64,000 nucleotides of DNA from Blastocatellia bacterium UBA7656 (GCA_002483445.1 DLHY01000166.1:50422-114421); one strand, 5' to 3'. Shown: positions 1 to 8,282, counted from the first letter of the stretch. A program made the numbers and translations. The notes: a model not told the origin generated them from the letters alone.

Positions 1-2703
1 GATGTCGCGGCCCGACATCTGGCCCGTGAAAAAAATATTTCGCTGGTCGGAAAACAGTTCGGGTCTTATCAGGTGCTATCGGCGCTCGGCGCGGGCGGGA
101 TGGGTGAAGTTTATCTTGCGCGCGATGAGCGGCTGGGGCGAAAGCTTGCGCTCAAATTTTTGCCTCGACGATTCACAAGGGACGCAGACCGCGTGCGGCG
201 CTTCGAACAAGAGGCCCGCGCAGCCTCGGCGCTCAATCATCCGAACATAATCACGATTTATGACATGGGCGAGATGGCCGGAACATATTTCATCGCCAGC
301 GAATATGTGGAAGGCCAGACTCTCCGCCAGTTGATCGAGCGCGGCCCCCTTCGAATCAAAGAGGTGATGGATATATGCGCGCAGGTGGCCGACGCTCTGG
401 CTGCGGCGCACGAAGCCGGACTTGTGCATCGCGACTTGAAGCCGGAAAACGTGATGGTGAGACCCGATGGTTACGTCAAGGTGCTGGACTTCGGGCTGGT
501 CAAACTGATCGAGCGCAGTCTGCCGGAAAAAGAGACCCTCAACGATCCTCGAATGACAAATCCGGGAATGGTGCTTGGCACGGCTGCCTATATGTCGCCT
601 GAGCAGGCTTCGGGTATCGAGGTAGACCATCGCAGTGACCTCTTCAGTCTGGGCGTGTTGATGTACGAACTCCTCACGGGGGTCGTGCCTTTCAAGGGAG
701 ATTCCACCGCCTCGACCCTCGACGCGATCATTTATCATCAACCTGCATCGCTCGTCGGGGTGAAGGAGGACGTAGATGCCGAGATAGAACGCATAGTCAA
801 CCGCGCGCTCGAAAAAGACCGCGACTTTCGCTATCAGACGGCGAGCGATTTCCGGGCCGAATTGAAACGCCTGCAACGCGAACTCGACTCGGCTTCGATA
901 AAATCGAATATCGCCGCTTCGCGACCGAAACCGATTAAACCATCGGCTCTGGTGATTACGAAACCTGTGCTTGCTATTGCGACGGCTATTCTCATTCTGA
1001 CAATTTTCACTTTAATCTGGCTGCTCGGCGGGACTGAAAAGGCCGAACCTTCACCGTGGTTCACGGCGCGTTCGACTCAGATCACGGATTTCCCGCGTGA
1101 AGAATTCTTTCCAAGCCTCTCTCCCGATGGCAACACCATCGTTTACGCGCGGCGAAGCGCGAGCGGCTGGGATATTTTTTCGCAACGCGTGGGCGGCTTC
1201 AATGCGCAGAACCTCACCGAAAGTTTTTCAGGCGACGACACGCAACCGGCTTTTTCGCCCGACGGCGAGTACATAGCTTTTCGCTCAGAGCGCGATGGCG
1301 GCGGGGTCTTCGTCATGGGAGCTTCGGGCGAGTCGGTCAGGCGATTATCCGATAAGGGCAAGGCTTATCATCCGGCGTGGTCTCCTGACAGCCGCGAGGT
1401 TATTTACACCGAAGAGAGAGTCAGAGACCCGCGCGACCGCATGGTTTCGCCGCATCGTCTCTGGGCGGTCAATATTAAAACGCTCGAAAAACGGCTCATC
1501 ACGACGATAGATGTGGTGCAGCCGCAATGGTCGCCCAACGGGCATCGTCTGGCCTACTGGGCATCGGACACGAGCAGCCAGCGGGACATCTGGACGATGA
1601 GTCCTTCGGGCGAGGGCGCAGTGCCGGTGACCAAGGATGCGGCAACCGACTGGAATCCGATCTGGTCGCCCGATGGCAATCATCTTTACTTCGCCAGTGA
1701 CCGCTCAGGCGGAATGCAAGTGTGGAGAGTCGCTATTGACGAACAGACGGGCCGAGTGCTTTCTGAGCCGGAACTTGTGCCTACGCCATCTGCTTTCAGC
1801 CAGCACATCAGCTTTTCGCGCGACGGCAGGAGGCTGGCTTTCGCCAATGTCAGTCTCAAGCGCCATCTCTACCGCGTCGAAATCGACCCCAGGCGCGAAA
1901 AGGTCGTCGGGCAGCCCGAGGTGCAGACTCAAGGGGCGAGGCAGGGAGTTGACCTTGATCTTTCGCCTGACGGAGAACACATCGTATACACCACAGTAGC
2001 GGATAATCATGAAGACCTGGCCGTACTCAACTGCTACGACAGCGGAGAGCCTCGGCTGCTGACCGATGACGAATACAAGGATCGCGGCCCCAGATGGTCG
2101 CCCGACGGGAAACGTATAGCCTTTTATTCCACCCGCAGCGGTAATTTTGAAATCTGGCTCATCAACTCGGACGGGACAGGATTACGGCGCTTGACTGAAG
2201 CAGGTGATGACAAGGCTTTCACTCCTCTCTGGTCGCCCGATGGGAAGAGACTCAGCTTCACCAACATCAGGGGCGAGAGCCGAGTCATCGAAGTCGATAA
2301 ACTTTGGAGCGAGCAGACTCCGCAACTGCTCAACCCCGCGCGCGAACCGCCGCTTCAATTCTGGCCCGCCGCCTGGTCGTCGGACGGACGCAGACTGATC
2401 GGATCGAGCAATATCGATGGGCAGCCTCTGGTTCCCGCTGTCTATTCATTTGAAACGGGCCAGATTGAGAAGATCGGCGATTACGGCGGCGCCTCAATAT
2501 CCTGGTTGCGGGATGATCGCCGCGCGCTCTTCATTGTTGACGGCGCAGTCTTCATAACGGACACTGCGACAAAAAAACAACGCCCTTTTTTCTCCGACGC
2601 GCCAAACAGGATCATCAGCTTCAGGCTCTCGCGCGACAACCGCTGGCTTTACTACATACTCGAATCTGTCGAAGCCGACATCTGGCTGCTCCAACACAAA
2701 TGA
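1..2703 (+). CDS. Ser/Thr protein kinase with TolB/PD40 propeller repeats (5' partial)
   Basis: The reading frame is open to the left edge, so the N-terminus is missing; the GTG at 73 lies inside the kinase P-loop region and is not the start. Visible kinase elements are the Gly-rich loop GAGGMGEVYLARD, the ALKF lysine, the catalytic loop HRDLKPENVM (about 427-456), DFG at 487 and the APE-region motif YMSPEQASG. A single membrane helix (VLAIATAILILTIFTLIWLL, about nt 967-1026) follows. The outer part has repeated SPDGxxIxF/Y units typical of PD40/TolB propellers, up to about nt 2500. This architecture is common in Acidobacteriota receptor-like kinases: a cytoplasmic Hanks kinase, one helix and an extracytoplasmic propeller that may sense a ligand. 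The substrate cannot be told. Confidence 0.93.
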   Translation, partial: DVAARHLAREKNISLVGKQFGSYQVLSALGAGGMGEVYLARDERLGRKLALKFLPRRFTRDADRVRRFEQEARAASALNHPNIITIYDMGEMAGTYFIASEYVEGQTLRQLIERGPLRIKEVMDICAQVADALAAAHEAGLVHRDLKPENVMVRPDGYVKVLDFGLVKLIERSLPEKETLNDPRMTNPGMVLGTAAYMSPEQASGIEVDHRSDLFSLGVLMYELLTGVVPFKGDSTASTLDAIIYHQPASLVGVKEDVDAEIERIVNRALEKDRDFRYQTASDFRAELKRLQRELDSASIKSNIAASRPKPIKPSALVITKPVLAIATAILILTIFTLIWLLGGTEKAEPSPWFTARSTQITDFPREEFFPSLSPDGNTIVYARRSASGWDIFSQRVGGFNAQNLTESFSGDDTQPAFSPDGEYIAFRSERDGGGVFVMGASGESVRRLSDKGKAYHPAWSPDSREVIYTEERVRDPRDRMVSPHRLWAVNIKTLEKRLITTIDVVQPQWSPNGHRLAYWASDTSSQRDIWTMSPSGEGAVPVTKDAATDWNPIWSPDGNHLYFASDRSGGMQVWRVAIDEQTGRVLSEPELVPTPSAFSQHISFSRDGRRLAFANVSLKRHLYRVEIDPRREKVVGQPEVQTQGARQGVDLDLSPDGEHIVYTTVADNHEDLAVLNCYDSGEPRLLTDDEYKDRGPRWSPDGKRIAFYSTRSGNFEIWLINSDGTGLRRLTEAGDDKAFTPLWSPDGKRLSFTNIRGESRVIEVDKLWSEQTPQLLNPAREPPLQFWPAAWSSDGRRLIGSSNIDGQPLVPAVYSFETGQIEKIGDYGGASISWLRDDRRALFIVDGAVFITDTATKKQRPFFSDAPNRIISFRLSRDNRWLYYILESVEADIWLLQHK

Positions 2704-2880
2704 CTCAACCTCGGATCATCTCGTCCGGCGCATCAGGAACACGGTTTCATGACCGACTCATCGGCCCGTGATCAGGCTACCTTCAAGAAAGACAATAAGC
2801 CGAGACGATGGCCTATCCGCAAGAGCTAAAGTGGGTAGCCGAAGCCGCCCGCTTCACTTCACAGCATCATTTATCCATCG

Positions 2881-3414
2881 TCAGAATCCATCGTCAGAAA
2901 CCGTGACAGTACCGGTAAAGTATGTACCACTTGACGTCTTGCCGGTAGAGTTGTCAATGACCTCTATCGAAACAGGGAAGCTCTTTGAAAGTGTTCTCAC
3001 TGAGCCGTCACTAAGCAAGACCTGGACAACGCCGCGCAACTGCAGACGCCCTGTGCCGGGTTCGCCCTCCGCCGTCAGTGCGTCGCGATTGAAATCAAAG
3101 CTGCGGAACTGGCCGGGAGGGATAGCTGTTTCTTCGGTTTTCGTGATGAGTCTGCCAGGCGCATCGTATATCTACGTTTGCGCGCGGACGGGTTCACTGC
3201 CTTGTTCCGGCTCATTCGGGTTGACCACGCTAATGCGCAACGTCTGTCCGGGCACCAGGCCGATTGAACTGGAAATGAATCTGACACTACCATCGCCTAG
3301 AGCAATTTGGCCGGCGGCGGCCCGCTCTGCCATCCAGATAAAGCTGATAACCGCCATCGCGGTCACGCCTATCGCTACAGTAAGAAGTTTGGTGATCGTG
3401 TTGCTTATCTTCAT
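2881..3414 (-). pseudogene. Secreted protein interrupted by an in-frame stop
   Basis: The start at 3414 (MKISNTITKL...) has AAAGGA six bases upstream and a hydrophobic signal sequence. Translation reads through GQIALGDGSVRF and PGQTLRISVVNPNEPEQ to VRAQT and then meets TAG at 3172-3174. The same frame continues for about 96 codons of clearly coding sequence (IYDAPGRLI, PPGQFRSFDFNRD, RGVVQVLLSDGSVRTL, VSIEVIDNSTGKT) to TGA at 2881. The intact product would be about 177 residues, a beta-rich secreted protein; I do not know its function. A copy of the GATAG-N18-GCCTTA promoter lies upstream, so it was part of the peptide regulon. Sequencing error, a recent nonsense mutation or amber readthrough would all fit. 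Confidence 0.75.
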
Positions 3415-3496
3415 ATGTTTTCCTTTCAAAAAATATTTTCTGGTTTCAGTTATCAATTACCCGGCCCGGTTTGGCCGGACATTATCTGCGTTCATT

Positions 3497-3529
3497 TGTT
3501 AAGGCGTAACAGGGCGGCGAAAACTATCA
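3497..3529 (-). promoter_or_regulatory. Regulon promoter motif, copy 1
   Basis: On the minus strand GATAG (3524-3528) and GCCTTA (3500-3505) are separated by 18 bases. It points at the interrupted secreted-protein gene starting at 3414. The spacer is close to those of copies 2-4. Confidence 0.75.
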
Positions 3530-3537
3530 TCCCGGAT

Positions 3538-4779
3538 TCAGCGTCTACTCACCTGCTCCGGCACATCACTGAAATTTTCCTTCAACTGTCTGAGAGGTTC
3601 GAAAACGTATTCGATCAGCGAGCGATTGCCTGTGACGATCTCCGCCTTGCCGCTCATGCCTGCGACGAGCCGTCGCGACTGACCCTGAATGAGCACTTCG
3701 CTGTCGGTTATTTCAACATGCGCTTTGAATGACGCGCCCTCTTTCGTCTCGACGGCTGCCGGACTGAGCCACGCGACGCGACCGTACTTCACGCCGTATC
3801 GCTGGTAAGGAAAGGCGTCGTATTTGAGCTTAACTCCCTGGCCGGTTTTCAACTTGCCCATGCCCGCTTCCGGCAACTTCAATTCGGCCCGTAGTGTTTC
3901 GCCTGCCGATACGAGTTCGGCCACCAGGTCGCCTTCGTGCAGAACCGCACCGCTGTTTTTCACATGCAAACGCAGGATCGTTCCCGCAGAGGGCGCTGTC
4001 AGTCGTACTTCATTGCCGTCGCTTCCTGCGAGTCCCGCTCTGAGGGCGGTGATGCGAATCTCGCCTGTAGCCGTCTCTTCTCTGTATGTGCGTTCCACCT
4101 CTTTGAATTCGGCGCGGTGCGCGGAGGAATCAATCCTAAGCTTTTCAATCGCCGCGCGAGTTTCGTTCTGTTCGGAGATGAGCCTTTCGAGTTCCGCAGC
4201 AAGCTGTGCGACTTCGAGTTGTCGTTCGGTCAATTGCGCGCGGCTGGCTACGCCCTCGCGGTAGAGTTTTTCATAGCTGTCGGCCATCTGTTTCAAGAGA
4301 GCGAGTTGCTGACGCTTGAGCGCGATCAATCCTGCGAGATGTTCGACGCGAGCCGTGAGCCTGCGCGTCTCCTGCTCGTCGGCGAGAGTCTGAGCCGTGA
4401 ACTTCGCCTTCGCGTTTATGAAGCTCTCACCCGCGCCCGCAAGCCGGGTTTGGATGGTCATCAACTCCGCCGCGCGGTCGCCCGCCGACTCTGATCTGAG
4501 GGTGGCAATCACGTCGCCCTGATTGACCGACTGACCTTCGCTGACGAATACCTGATTGACTACGCCCTGCCGAGTGGCCTTGACAGGGTCGGTCCCTCGC
4601 TCAGGCACGAGTACGAAATCAGCCGTCACGGTTTCTGGCAGTCTGATGACCACCGAGGCGATAGCGGCGACGAGGACTAAGGCGATGATCGTATAACTGA
4701 GACTGCGCGCGGCCCAGTGAGGCGCGGCGAGTGCGAGGAATGTCTGTTCGTCGTTTGAAGCAGCAGAGTCAGCAGCCAT
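3538..4779 (-). CDS. HlyD-family membrane fusion protein (peptide export adaptor)
   Basis: A periplasmic adaptor that would link an inner-membrane ABC exporter to an outer-membrane channel. The product is 413 residues: a short cytoplasmic N-terminus, one membrane helix at about 29-46 (YTIIALVLVAAIASVVI), a biotinyl-lipoyl-like half-motif (GVVNQVFVSEGQSVNQGDVI), a long coiled-coil hairpin at about 110-260, the second lipoyl half (LTAPSAGTILRLHVKNSGAV) and a C-terminal beta domain. The start at 4779 is chosen because GGGAG lies eight bases upstream; an in-frame start at 4866 would overlap a decayed precursor cassette. It is the last gene of the unit from promoter copy 2, after precursors 2 and 1. 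The likely partner is the C39 ABC exporter at 11378-14566. Confidence 0.9.
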   Translation of the reverse strand: MAADSAASNDEQTFLALAAPHWAARSLSYTIIALVLVAAIASVVIRLPETVTADFVLVPERGTDPVKATRQGVVNQVFVSEGQSVNQGDVIATLRSESAGDRAAELMTIQTRLAGAGESFINAKAKFTAQTLADEQETRRLTARVEHLAGLIALKRQQLALLKQMADSYEKLYREGVASRAQLTERQLEVAQLAAELERLISEQNETRAAIEKLRIDSSAHRAEFKEVERTYREETATGEIRITALRAGLAGSDGNEVRLTAPSAGTILRLHVKNSGAVLHEGDLVAELVSAGETLRAELKLPEAGMGKLKTGQGVKLKYDAFPYQRYGVKYGRVAWLSPAAVETKEGASFKAHVEITDSEVLIQGQSRRLVAGMSGKAEIVTGNRSLIEYVFEPLRQLKENFSDVPEQVSRR

Positions 4780-4879
4780 AATGAAACTCCCGGTAAAAAA
4801 TCTATCTGTAATCAGGCGACGAGGCGATGAGGGACATTGCCCCGTCATCGCCGCGTCGCCGTCCAAGCCGAAGAGACCA

Positions 4880-4972
4880 TTACGAGCGTCGGAGAGTTGG
4901 CTCGATGTTTATCGCATCCCGGCCACAGCGTTTGCCGCCTCTGGTCTCTACTGCTTGTTCTTCACTACTTAA
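4880..4972 (-). pseudogene. Decayed peptide-precursor cassette C
   Basis: In the +1 frame relative to precursor 1, starting at its stop codon, the sequence reads LSSEEQAVETRGG followed by a basic tail KRCGRDAINIEPTLRRS and a stop. This matches the end of the double-glycine leaders of the intact precursors but has no start codon or ribosome site of its own. It is either a truncated duplicate or a second core reached only by frameshifting. Confidence 0.55.
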
Positions 4973-5144
4973 CGTGTCCCCCGGGCGCGCCATTTGCTCC
5001 CACGATGATATCAAGTCCTGCGGAGCGGTCACTTGCGTTTCCACCTTTGGTTTCATCAGCCTGCTCATCCGCGAGCGGCAAATTGGTCAAGGTGTCTGCC
5101 TGAAGGTTGAGGTTATCGTTCTTTACATTCTCTTTCGCTTTCAT
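4965..5144 (-). CDS. Double-glycine-leader peptide precursor 1
   Basis: A 59-residue peptide whose leader ends LTNLPLADEQADETKGG, followed by a 24-residue Gly/Asn-rich core (starts NASDRSAGLDI, ends GANGAPGGHVK). AGGGGGA lies about ten bases before the ATG. The gene starts two bases after the stop of precursor 2 and is followed by HlyD. Cleavage after GG by the C39 peptidase of the ABC exporter is expected from the leader type. The core has no Cys and few Ser/Thr, so a lanthipeptide is unlikely. Its activity is unknown. Confidence 0.8.
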   Translation of the reverse strand: MKAKENVKNDNLNLQADTLTNLPLADEQADETKGGNASDRSAGLDIIVGANGAPGGHVK

Positions 5145-5146
5145 CT

Positions 5147-5314
5147 TTATCCCCCTATCCGTTCAGGCCCTATGATAACGAATACCGGGTCGGCGACTCG
5201 TGTTTCGGCTCCGGCTTTGGTCTGTTCAGCCTGCTCGCCGGTCAACTCCAAATCGGTCAGTGGCTCGGTCTCTCTGGATTGGATACTCGTTTCTCGTTTG
5301 TCTTGCTTCTTCAT
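5147..5314 (-). CDS. Double-glycine-leader peptide precursor 2
   Basis: A 55-residue peptide starting MKKQDKRETSI. The leader ends LTDLELTGEQAEQTKAG (Ala-Gly instead of Gly-Gly) and the core runs AETRVADPVFVIIGPERIGG. AAAGGAG precedes the start and matches the leader regions of precursors 3 and 4. It is the first gene behind promoter copy 2. The hydrophobic patch VFVIIG in the core is the only visible feature there. Confidence 0.8.
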   Translation of the reverse strand: MKKQDKRETSIQSRETEPLTDLELTGEQAEQTKAGAETRVADPVFVIIGPERIGG

Positions 5315-5351
5315 AACAGTTGTCTCCTTTCGTTAAGGTTTGTTGTTTTCC

Positions 5352-5371
5352 TGAGCGCGCGATTGCGCTCA
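5352..5371 (-). promoter_or_regulatory. 5'-leader stem-loop, unit 2
   Basis: TGAGCGC and GCGCTCA form a perfect seven-base-pair stem in the transcript leader just after promoter copy 2. Equivalent hairpins follow copies 3, 4 and 5 with different stem sequences. Confidence 0.5.
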
Positions 5372-5373
5372 AG

Positions 5374-5406
5374 TGTTAAGGCGGAAGCGAGCGGCGAAAA
5401 CTACCA
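5374..5406 (-). promoter_or_regulatory. Regulon promoter motif, copy 2
   Basis: On the minus strand GGTAG (5401-5405, one mismatch to GATAG) and GCCTTA (5377-5382) are 18 bases apart. It drives precursors 2 and 1 and HlyD. Confidence 0.75.
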
Positions 5407-5502
5407 TCCTACGACGCCGCACTTGGCAGTGACATCAGTCACTTTATGAATATCGGGGAGCGAGCCGCCTTTGGTCTCTTCTGCCTGTTATTCACTAATA
5501 GG
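5401..5502 (-). pseudogene. Decayed peptide-precursor cassette B
   Basis: The frame reads ISE, a TAA stop, then QAEETKGG and a core beginning SLPDIHKVTDVTAK and ending CGVVGW before TAG. The stop sits exactly where intact leaders have Glu/Ala, so the leader has a nonsense change, and no start codon is present. Its end overlaps the GATAG half of promoter copy 2. Confidence 0.55.
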
Positions 5503-5516
5503 AGCCGTCGTAGGCT

Positions 5517-5606
5517 CTAAAGTGACGCACCATAATGTGACTGCCAGACGGCATAGTCTGCTTGGCCTTCACTTCCACCTTTGGTCTCATCAGCCTGCTC
5601 ATCAGC
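5517..5606 (-). pseudogene. Decayed peptide-precursor cassette A
   Basis: Immediately after precursor 3, in the +1 frame, the sequence reads ADEQADETKGG, identical to the leader end of precursor 1. A different core follows (starts SEGQADYAVWQ, ends SHYGASL), then TAG. There is no start codon or ribosome site. It looks like a cassette duplicated without its 5' part. Confidence 0.6.
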
Positions 5607-5745
5607 GACGAATCACGTGAAGATGGACCTCGATGGTATGGTCGACGGGGCCGCCTTTGACCTCTGCTGCCTGCTCTTCATTGACAGTCAAATCTTCGAT
5701 CACAGGCTGCGGGTTGTTTATCTCCTGTTTGTCTTGCTTCTTCAT
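5602..5745 (-). CDS. Double-glycine-leader peptide precursor 3
   Basis: A 47-residue peptide, MKKQDKQEINNPQPV then IEDLTVNEEQAAEVKGG, with the core PVDHTIEVHLHVIRR. AAAGGAG lies before the ATG. The leader is nearly identical to that of precursor 4, including the DNA of the 5' untranslated region, so the two arose by recent duplication while the cores diverged fully. It follows promoter copy 3. The core is short and His-rich (three His in 15 residues). Confidence 0.8.
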   Translation of the reverse strand: MKKQDKQEINNPQPVIEDLTVNEEQAAEVKGGPVDHTIEVHLHVIRR

Positions 5746-5806
5746 AACGTCTGTCTCCTTTCGTTTAAAGTTCGTTGTTTTCTTGAGCGCATAACTCGCG
5801 CTTATC

Positions 5807-5839
5807 TGCTAAGGCGCAAGTGGGCGGCGAAAACTATCA
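5807..5839 (-). promoter_or_regulatory. Regulon promoter motif, copy 3
   Basis: On the minus strand GATAG (5834-5838) and GCCTTA (5810-5815) are 18 bases apart, upstream of precursor 3. A small GCGC/GCGC stem follows at about 5785-5803. Confidence 0.75.
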
Positions 5840-5879
5840 CCTGGCGATAATATGTTTGAGTGTCAGCGCTCGACTGCGC

Positions 5880-7025
5880 TCACCCTTCCGCCGCCACCAG
5901 GGCTTTGAAATCCACCAGCCGTCCGAGCAGTTCATCGGTGAAGCGCAGCCCTTCGGTTTCTACAATCTGATTGACGATGTCCGCCGTCTGTCGTCCGTCG
6001 AAACAGGGCAATAGGCGCATTACCCTGGCTGACAGCTTGAATGCGTCCATCCCGATATCCGGAAGACAAAGGTAAGAATCGGGATTGGCTTCCATGATCT
6101 TGAAGCTGCCCATCCGAAGTCGCTCCGGAATCTCGGCGGAGGTCATCTGGCGATAAGCCTTTTTCGCGAGCCGCGCGCGCGCTTGCGCCTCCGGGCCGCA
6201 AATCGCCACTACCTCCGACCAGTTTAACGACGCTACCAGTTCGGCGCAGGCGCGATAAAATTGCTGCTCGCGGCCATGCCAGTTGCCCCAGATTCGACGC
6301 TGTTTATCCGAGTCAACCAGATCGTCCATATCTTCCAACGTCAGAGCTGGCAGGGTCGGAGCCAGCCGTTGGCCCGCCCCCACTTGCGGCGTCAGCAAGA
6401 GAGCTAGAGCCTTCTCATCCATCTCCAGTTTGACTGCGCACCAGCGCGACAGATCGTCTTCGATGGCGAGGAGCAGGAACTTCGCCGCTTCCCAGAAGTC
6501 GCGGCCCACTGCGGCGCGCACATATTTGCAAAACCACGTCGAGCAGATGCTGTTGCGATATTTCCAGACGCCGCACAAACCGCCCTGCTCGTCAATGTAA
6601 TGCGGACAGCGCAGGCTTCGCGCGCGGCCAAACGCTCGTGGTTCCATCTGTGTGTACAGGAACCTCATTTTTAAAGGCTGTTCGAGCCCGAGCGGCGTAA
6701 CGGCGATGCCTGCTTGCAGGCGGGCTTCAACCGTTGCGCGCCCTTCAGCCATCAGAGGGTCTTCGTCTGCCAGGATCATTCCGACAAGGAAGTTGGGCAG
6801 CCGTGGCAAGTAGGTGCAGCACTTGACTTCAGGGTTGAACAGCTTGCTGCCCGGTTTTTGATGTTCGCCTTCGCTGTCACACATCGCGCAATCGTGGCAG
6901 GTCGCGCGGGTTTCGGCAGGGATGTCGCCGCCCAGCAGGTCATCGAACCAACGGGCGTAAAGCGGCGGGAGCGGACTGGAAGTTTTGTTGTCCATGATGA
7001 TGAATAGTCTGGATGAATCTCCCAC
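5880..7025 (-). CDS. Cys-rich protein with a C-terminal RRE/PqqD-like domain
   Basis: 381 residues from a GTG at 7025; an ATG at 6995 (MDNKTSSPL) is an equally plausible start and neither has a strong ribosome site. The N-terminal half carries CHDCAMC (C43, C46, C49), C69-C70, C140, C151, C161 and C166, which suggests a metal or Fe-S site and recalls YkgJ-type CxxC proteins. The last 80 or so residues (SYLCLPDIGMDAFKL..., FDGRQTADIVNQI) have the winged-helix pattern of PqqD and RiPP recognition elements. It is the gene after precursor 4, so I infer that it binds the leader and perhaps modifies the core. No radical-SAM CxxxCxxC motif is present. The catalytic activity is unknown. Confidence 0.6.
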   Translation of the reverse strand: MGDSSRLFIIMDNKTSSPLPPLYARWFDDLLGGDIPAETRATCHDCAMCDSEGEHQKPGSKLFNPEVKCCTYLPRLPNFLVGMILADEDPLMAEGRATVEARLQAGIAVTPLGLEQPLKMRFLYTQMEPRAFGRARSLRCPHYIDEQGGLCGVWKYRNSICSTWFCKYVRAAVGRDFWEAAKFLLLAIEDDLSRWCAVKLEMDEKALALLLTPQVGAGQRLAPTLPALTLEDMDDLVDSDKQRRIWGNWHGREQQFYRACAELVASLNWSEVVAICGPEAQARARLAKKAYRQMTSAEIPERLRMGSFKIMEANPDSYLCLPDIGMDAFKLSARVMRLLPCFDGRQTADIVNQIVETEGLRFTDELLGRLVDFKALVAAEG

Positions 7026-7112
7026 GGCGCTCAGGCTAACTGGTTAGTCTGAGCGCCCATTGATCCGGGAGTGTAGGGTGACTCTGTGGTTATAGTGGTT
7101 TCCGATAGTTCA

Positions 7113-7259
7113 TCAACCTTCGTGTTCGAGCTTGATTGATGTTATGGCGACCGCCTTGCCATTGCCACCGATGACGTCATCTGCCTGGGCTTCATTGACG
7201 GTCAGATCTTCGATCACAGGCTGCGTGTTGTTTATCTCCTGTTTGTCTTGCTTCTTCAT
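7113..7259 (-). CDS. Double-glycine-leader peptide precursor 4
   Basis: A 48-residue peptide, MKKQDKQEINNTQPV then IEDLTVNEAQADDVIGG, with the core NGKAVAITSIKLEHEG. AAAGGAG precedes the ATG. The leader and 5' untranslated region are almost the same as those of precursor 3. It lies behind promoter copy 4 and ahead of the Cys-rich RRE-like gene. Confidence 0.8.
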   Translation of the reverse strand: MKKQDKQEINNTQPVIEDLTVNEAQADDVIGGNGKAVAITSIKLEHEG

Positions 7260-7298
7260 AAAGTCTGTCTCCTTTCCTTTAAAGTTCGTTGTTTTCCA

Positions 7299-7316
7299 GA
7301 GCGCCTCATTGCGCTC
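7299..7316 (-). promoter_or_regulatory. 5'-leader stem-loop, unit 4
   Basis: GAGCGC and GCGCTC form a six-base-pair stem with a six-base loop, a few bases downstream of promoter copy 4. It is the counterpart of the hairpin in unit 2. Confidence 0.45.
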
Positions 7317-7319
7317 ATC

Positions 7320-7352
7320 TGTTAAGGCGCAAGCGGACGGCGAAAACTATCA
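7320..7352 (-). promoter_or_regulatory. Regulon promoter motif, copy 4
   Basis: On the minus strand GATAG (7347-7351) and GCCTTA (7323-7328) are 18 bases apart, upstream of precursor 4. Confidence 0.75.
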
Positions 7353-7359
7353 TGGCGAG

Positions 7360-8235
7360 TTAGATTTTTTTCTGCGCTGCCGACCGGGCGAGTGTGCGCC
7401 GCAGTTTTTCATAGTTTGCGCGGCAGGTGAGCAGGCGGGGATGCGTTGGCTGGAGCGCGCCCTCGAATATGACGAGCGCGCGTTCGTACATCGCTGCGGC
7501 TCTTATTGGTTCGCCCCGCCGCTTTGCAAGCAGGGCCAGATTGTTGAGCGTCACCGCAACATCGGGATGGTTCACACCCAGCAGCCTTCTTTTGATCGCA
7601 AGCGCGCGGCAGTACATACGTTCGGCGTCCTCTAATTTGCCTTGCGCGGCATAGACGGCTGCGAGGTTATTGAGGTTGATCGCGATTTCATAATTATCAG
7701 GGCCTGATTCGCGCTCGAAGATTTCAAGCGCTCGATGATAGATCGGTTCCGATTCGTCATACCTGCCCAACCCGTCGAGTATCCCTGCGAGAGCGGCCAT
7801 ATCAGCAGCTACATCCGGGTGGTCTTCGCCGAGCAATGCCCGACGGATTTCGACAGAACGACGAGCTAGAGGCTCGCCCGCTGCGTAATTGCCGCGCGCG
7901 TGTTCAAGCCCGCCGAGATTGTGATAGAGCGTAGCGACTACCGCATGGATTTCGCCAAACCTGCTTTCGGCAATCCGCAGCGCGCGGCGGTACATCCTCT
8001 CCGCTTCATCGAATCGGCCACTGTATTTGTACAGCACTGCAAAGTTGTTGAGCAGAGGCAGGAGTTGGGTATCATCGTCGGCGAATATCAGTTCAGCCCG
8101 GTCGAGCGCGCGGCGAAACATCGCCTCCGATTCAAGGTAACGACCCTGCGCGCAGACTTCTGCCGCGCGCAGGGCCAGTTCGCAAACCATCTTTTTCTGA
8201 GCCTCGTCAGAGTCGGGTGGTGTGTCGGTAGTCAT
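7360..8235 (-). CDS. Tetratricopeptide repeat protein
   Basis: 291 residues with about five 42-residue repeats of the kinesin-light-chain/TPR type, such as NNFAVLYKYSGRFDEAERMYRRAL, here recognisable by LNNLAAVYAAQGKLEDAE and LYHNLGGLEHARGNYAAGE. No signal peptide or membrane helix is visible, so it is probably cytoplasmic and acts as a protein-protein scaffold. It follows precursor 5 by 47 bases and has no promoter motif of its own, so it shares that transcript. A role as a scaffold or chaperone for the peptide system is inference from position only. Confidence 0.85.
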   Translation of the reverse strand: MTTDTPPDSDEAQKKMVCELALRAAEVCAQGRYLESEAMFRRALDRAELIFADDDTQLLPLLNNFAVLYKYSGRFDEAERMYRRALRIAESRFGEIHAVVATLYHNLGGLEHARGNYAAGEPLARRSVEIRRALLGEDHPDVAADMAALAGILDGLGRYDESEPIYHRALEIFERESGPDNYEIAINLNNLAAVYAAQGKLEDAERMYCRALAIKRRLLGVNHPDVAVTLNNLALLAKRRGEPIRAAAMYERALVIFEGALQPTHPRLLTCRANYEKLRRTLARSAAQKKI

Positions 8236-8282
8236 AGCGATTTTCAGTTCAGCCTATCTGTCAGAATCGTCTCATTGTGGTC

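Noticed and set aside
2768..3502. 244-codon plus-strand frame
   Set aside because: It crosses the interrupted secreted protein in antisense and also promoter copy 1; the minus strand has signal peptide, ribosome site and coding sense.
4880..5068. 62-codon minus-strand frame starting inside precursor 1
   Set aside because: Its first half is an overlapping frame of precursor 1 with no ribosome site; only the last part (SEEQAVETRGG) is meaningful and is listed as cassette C.
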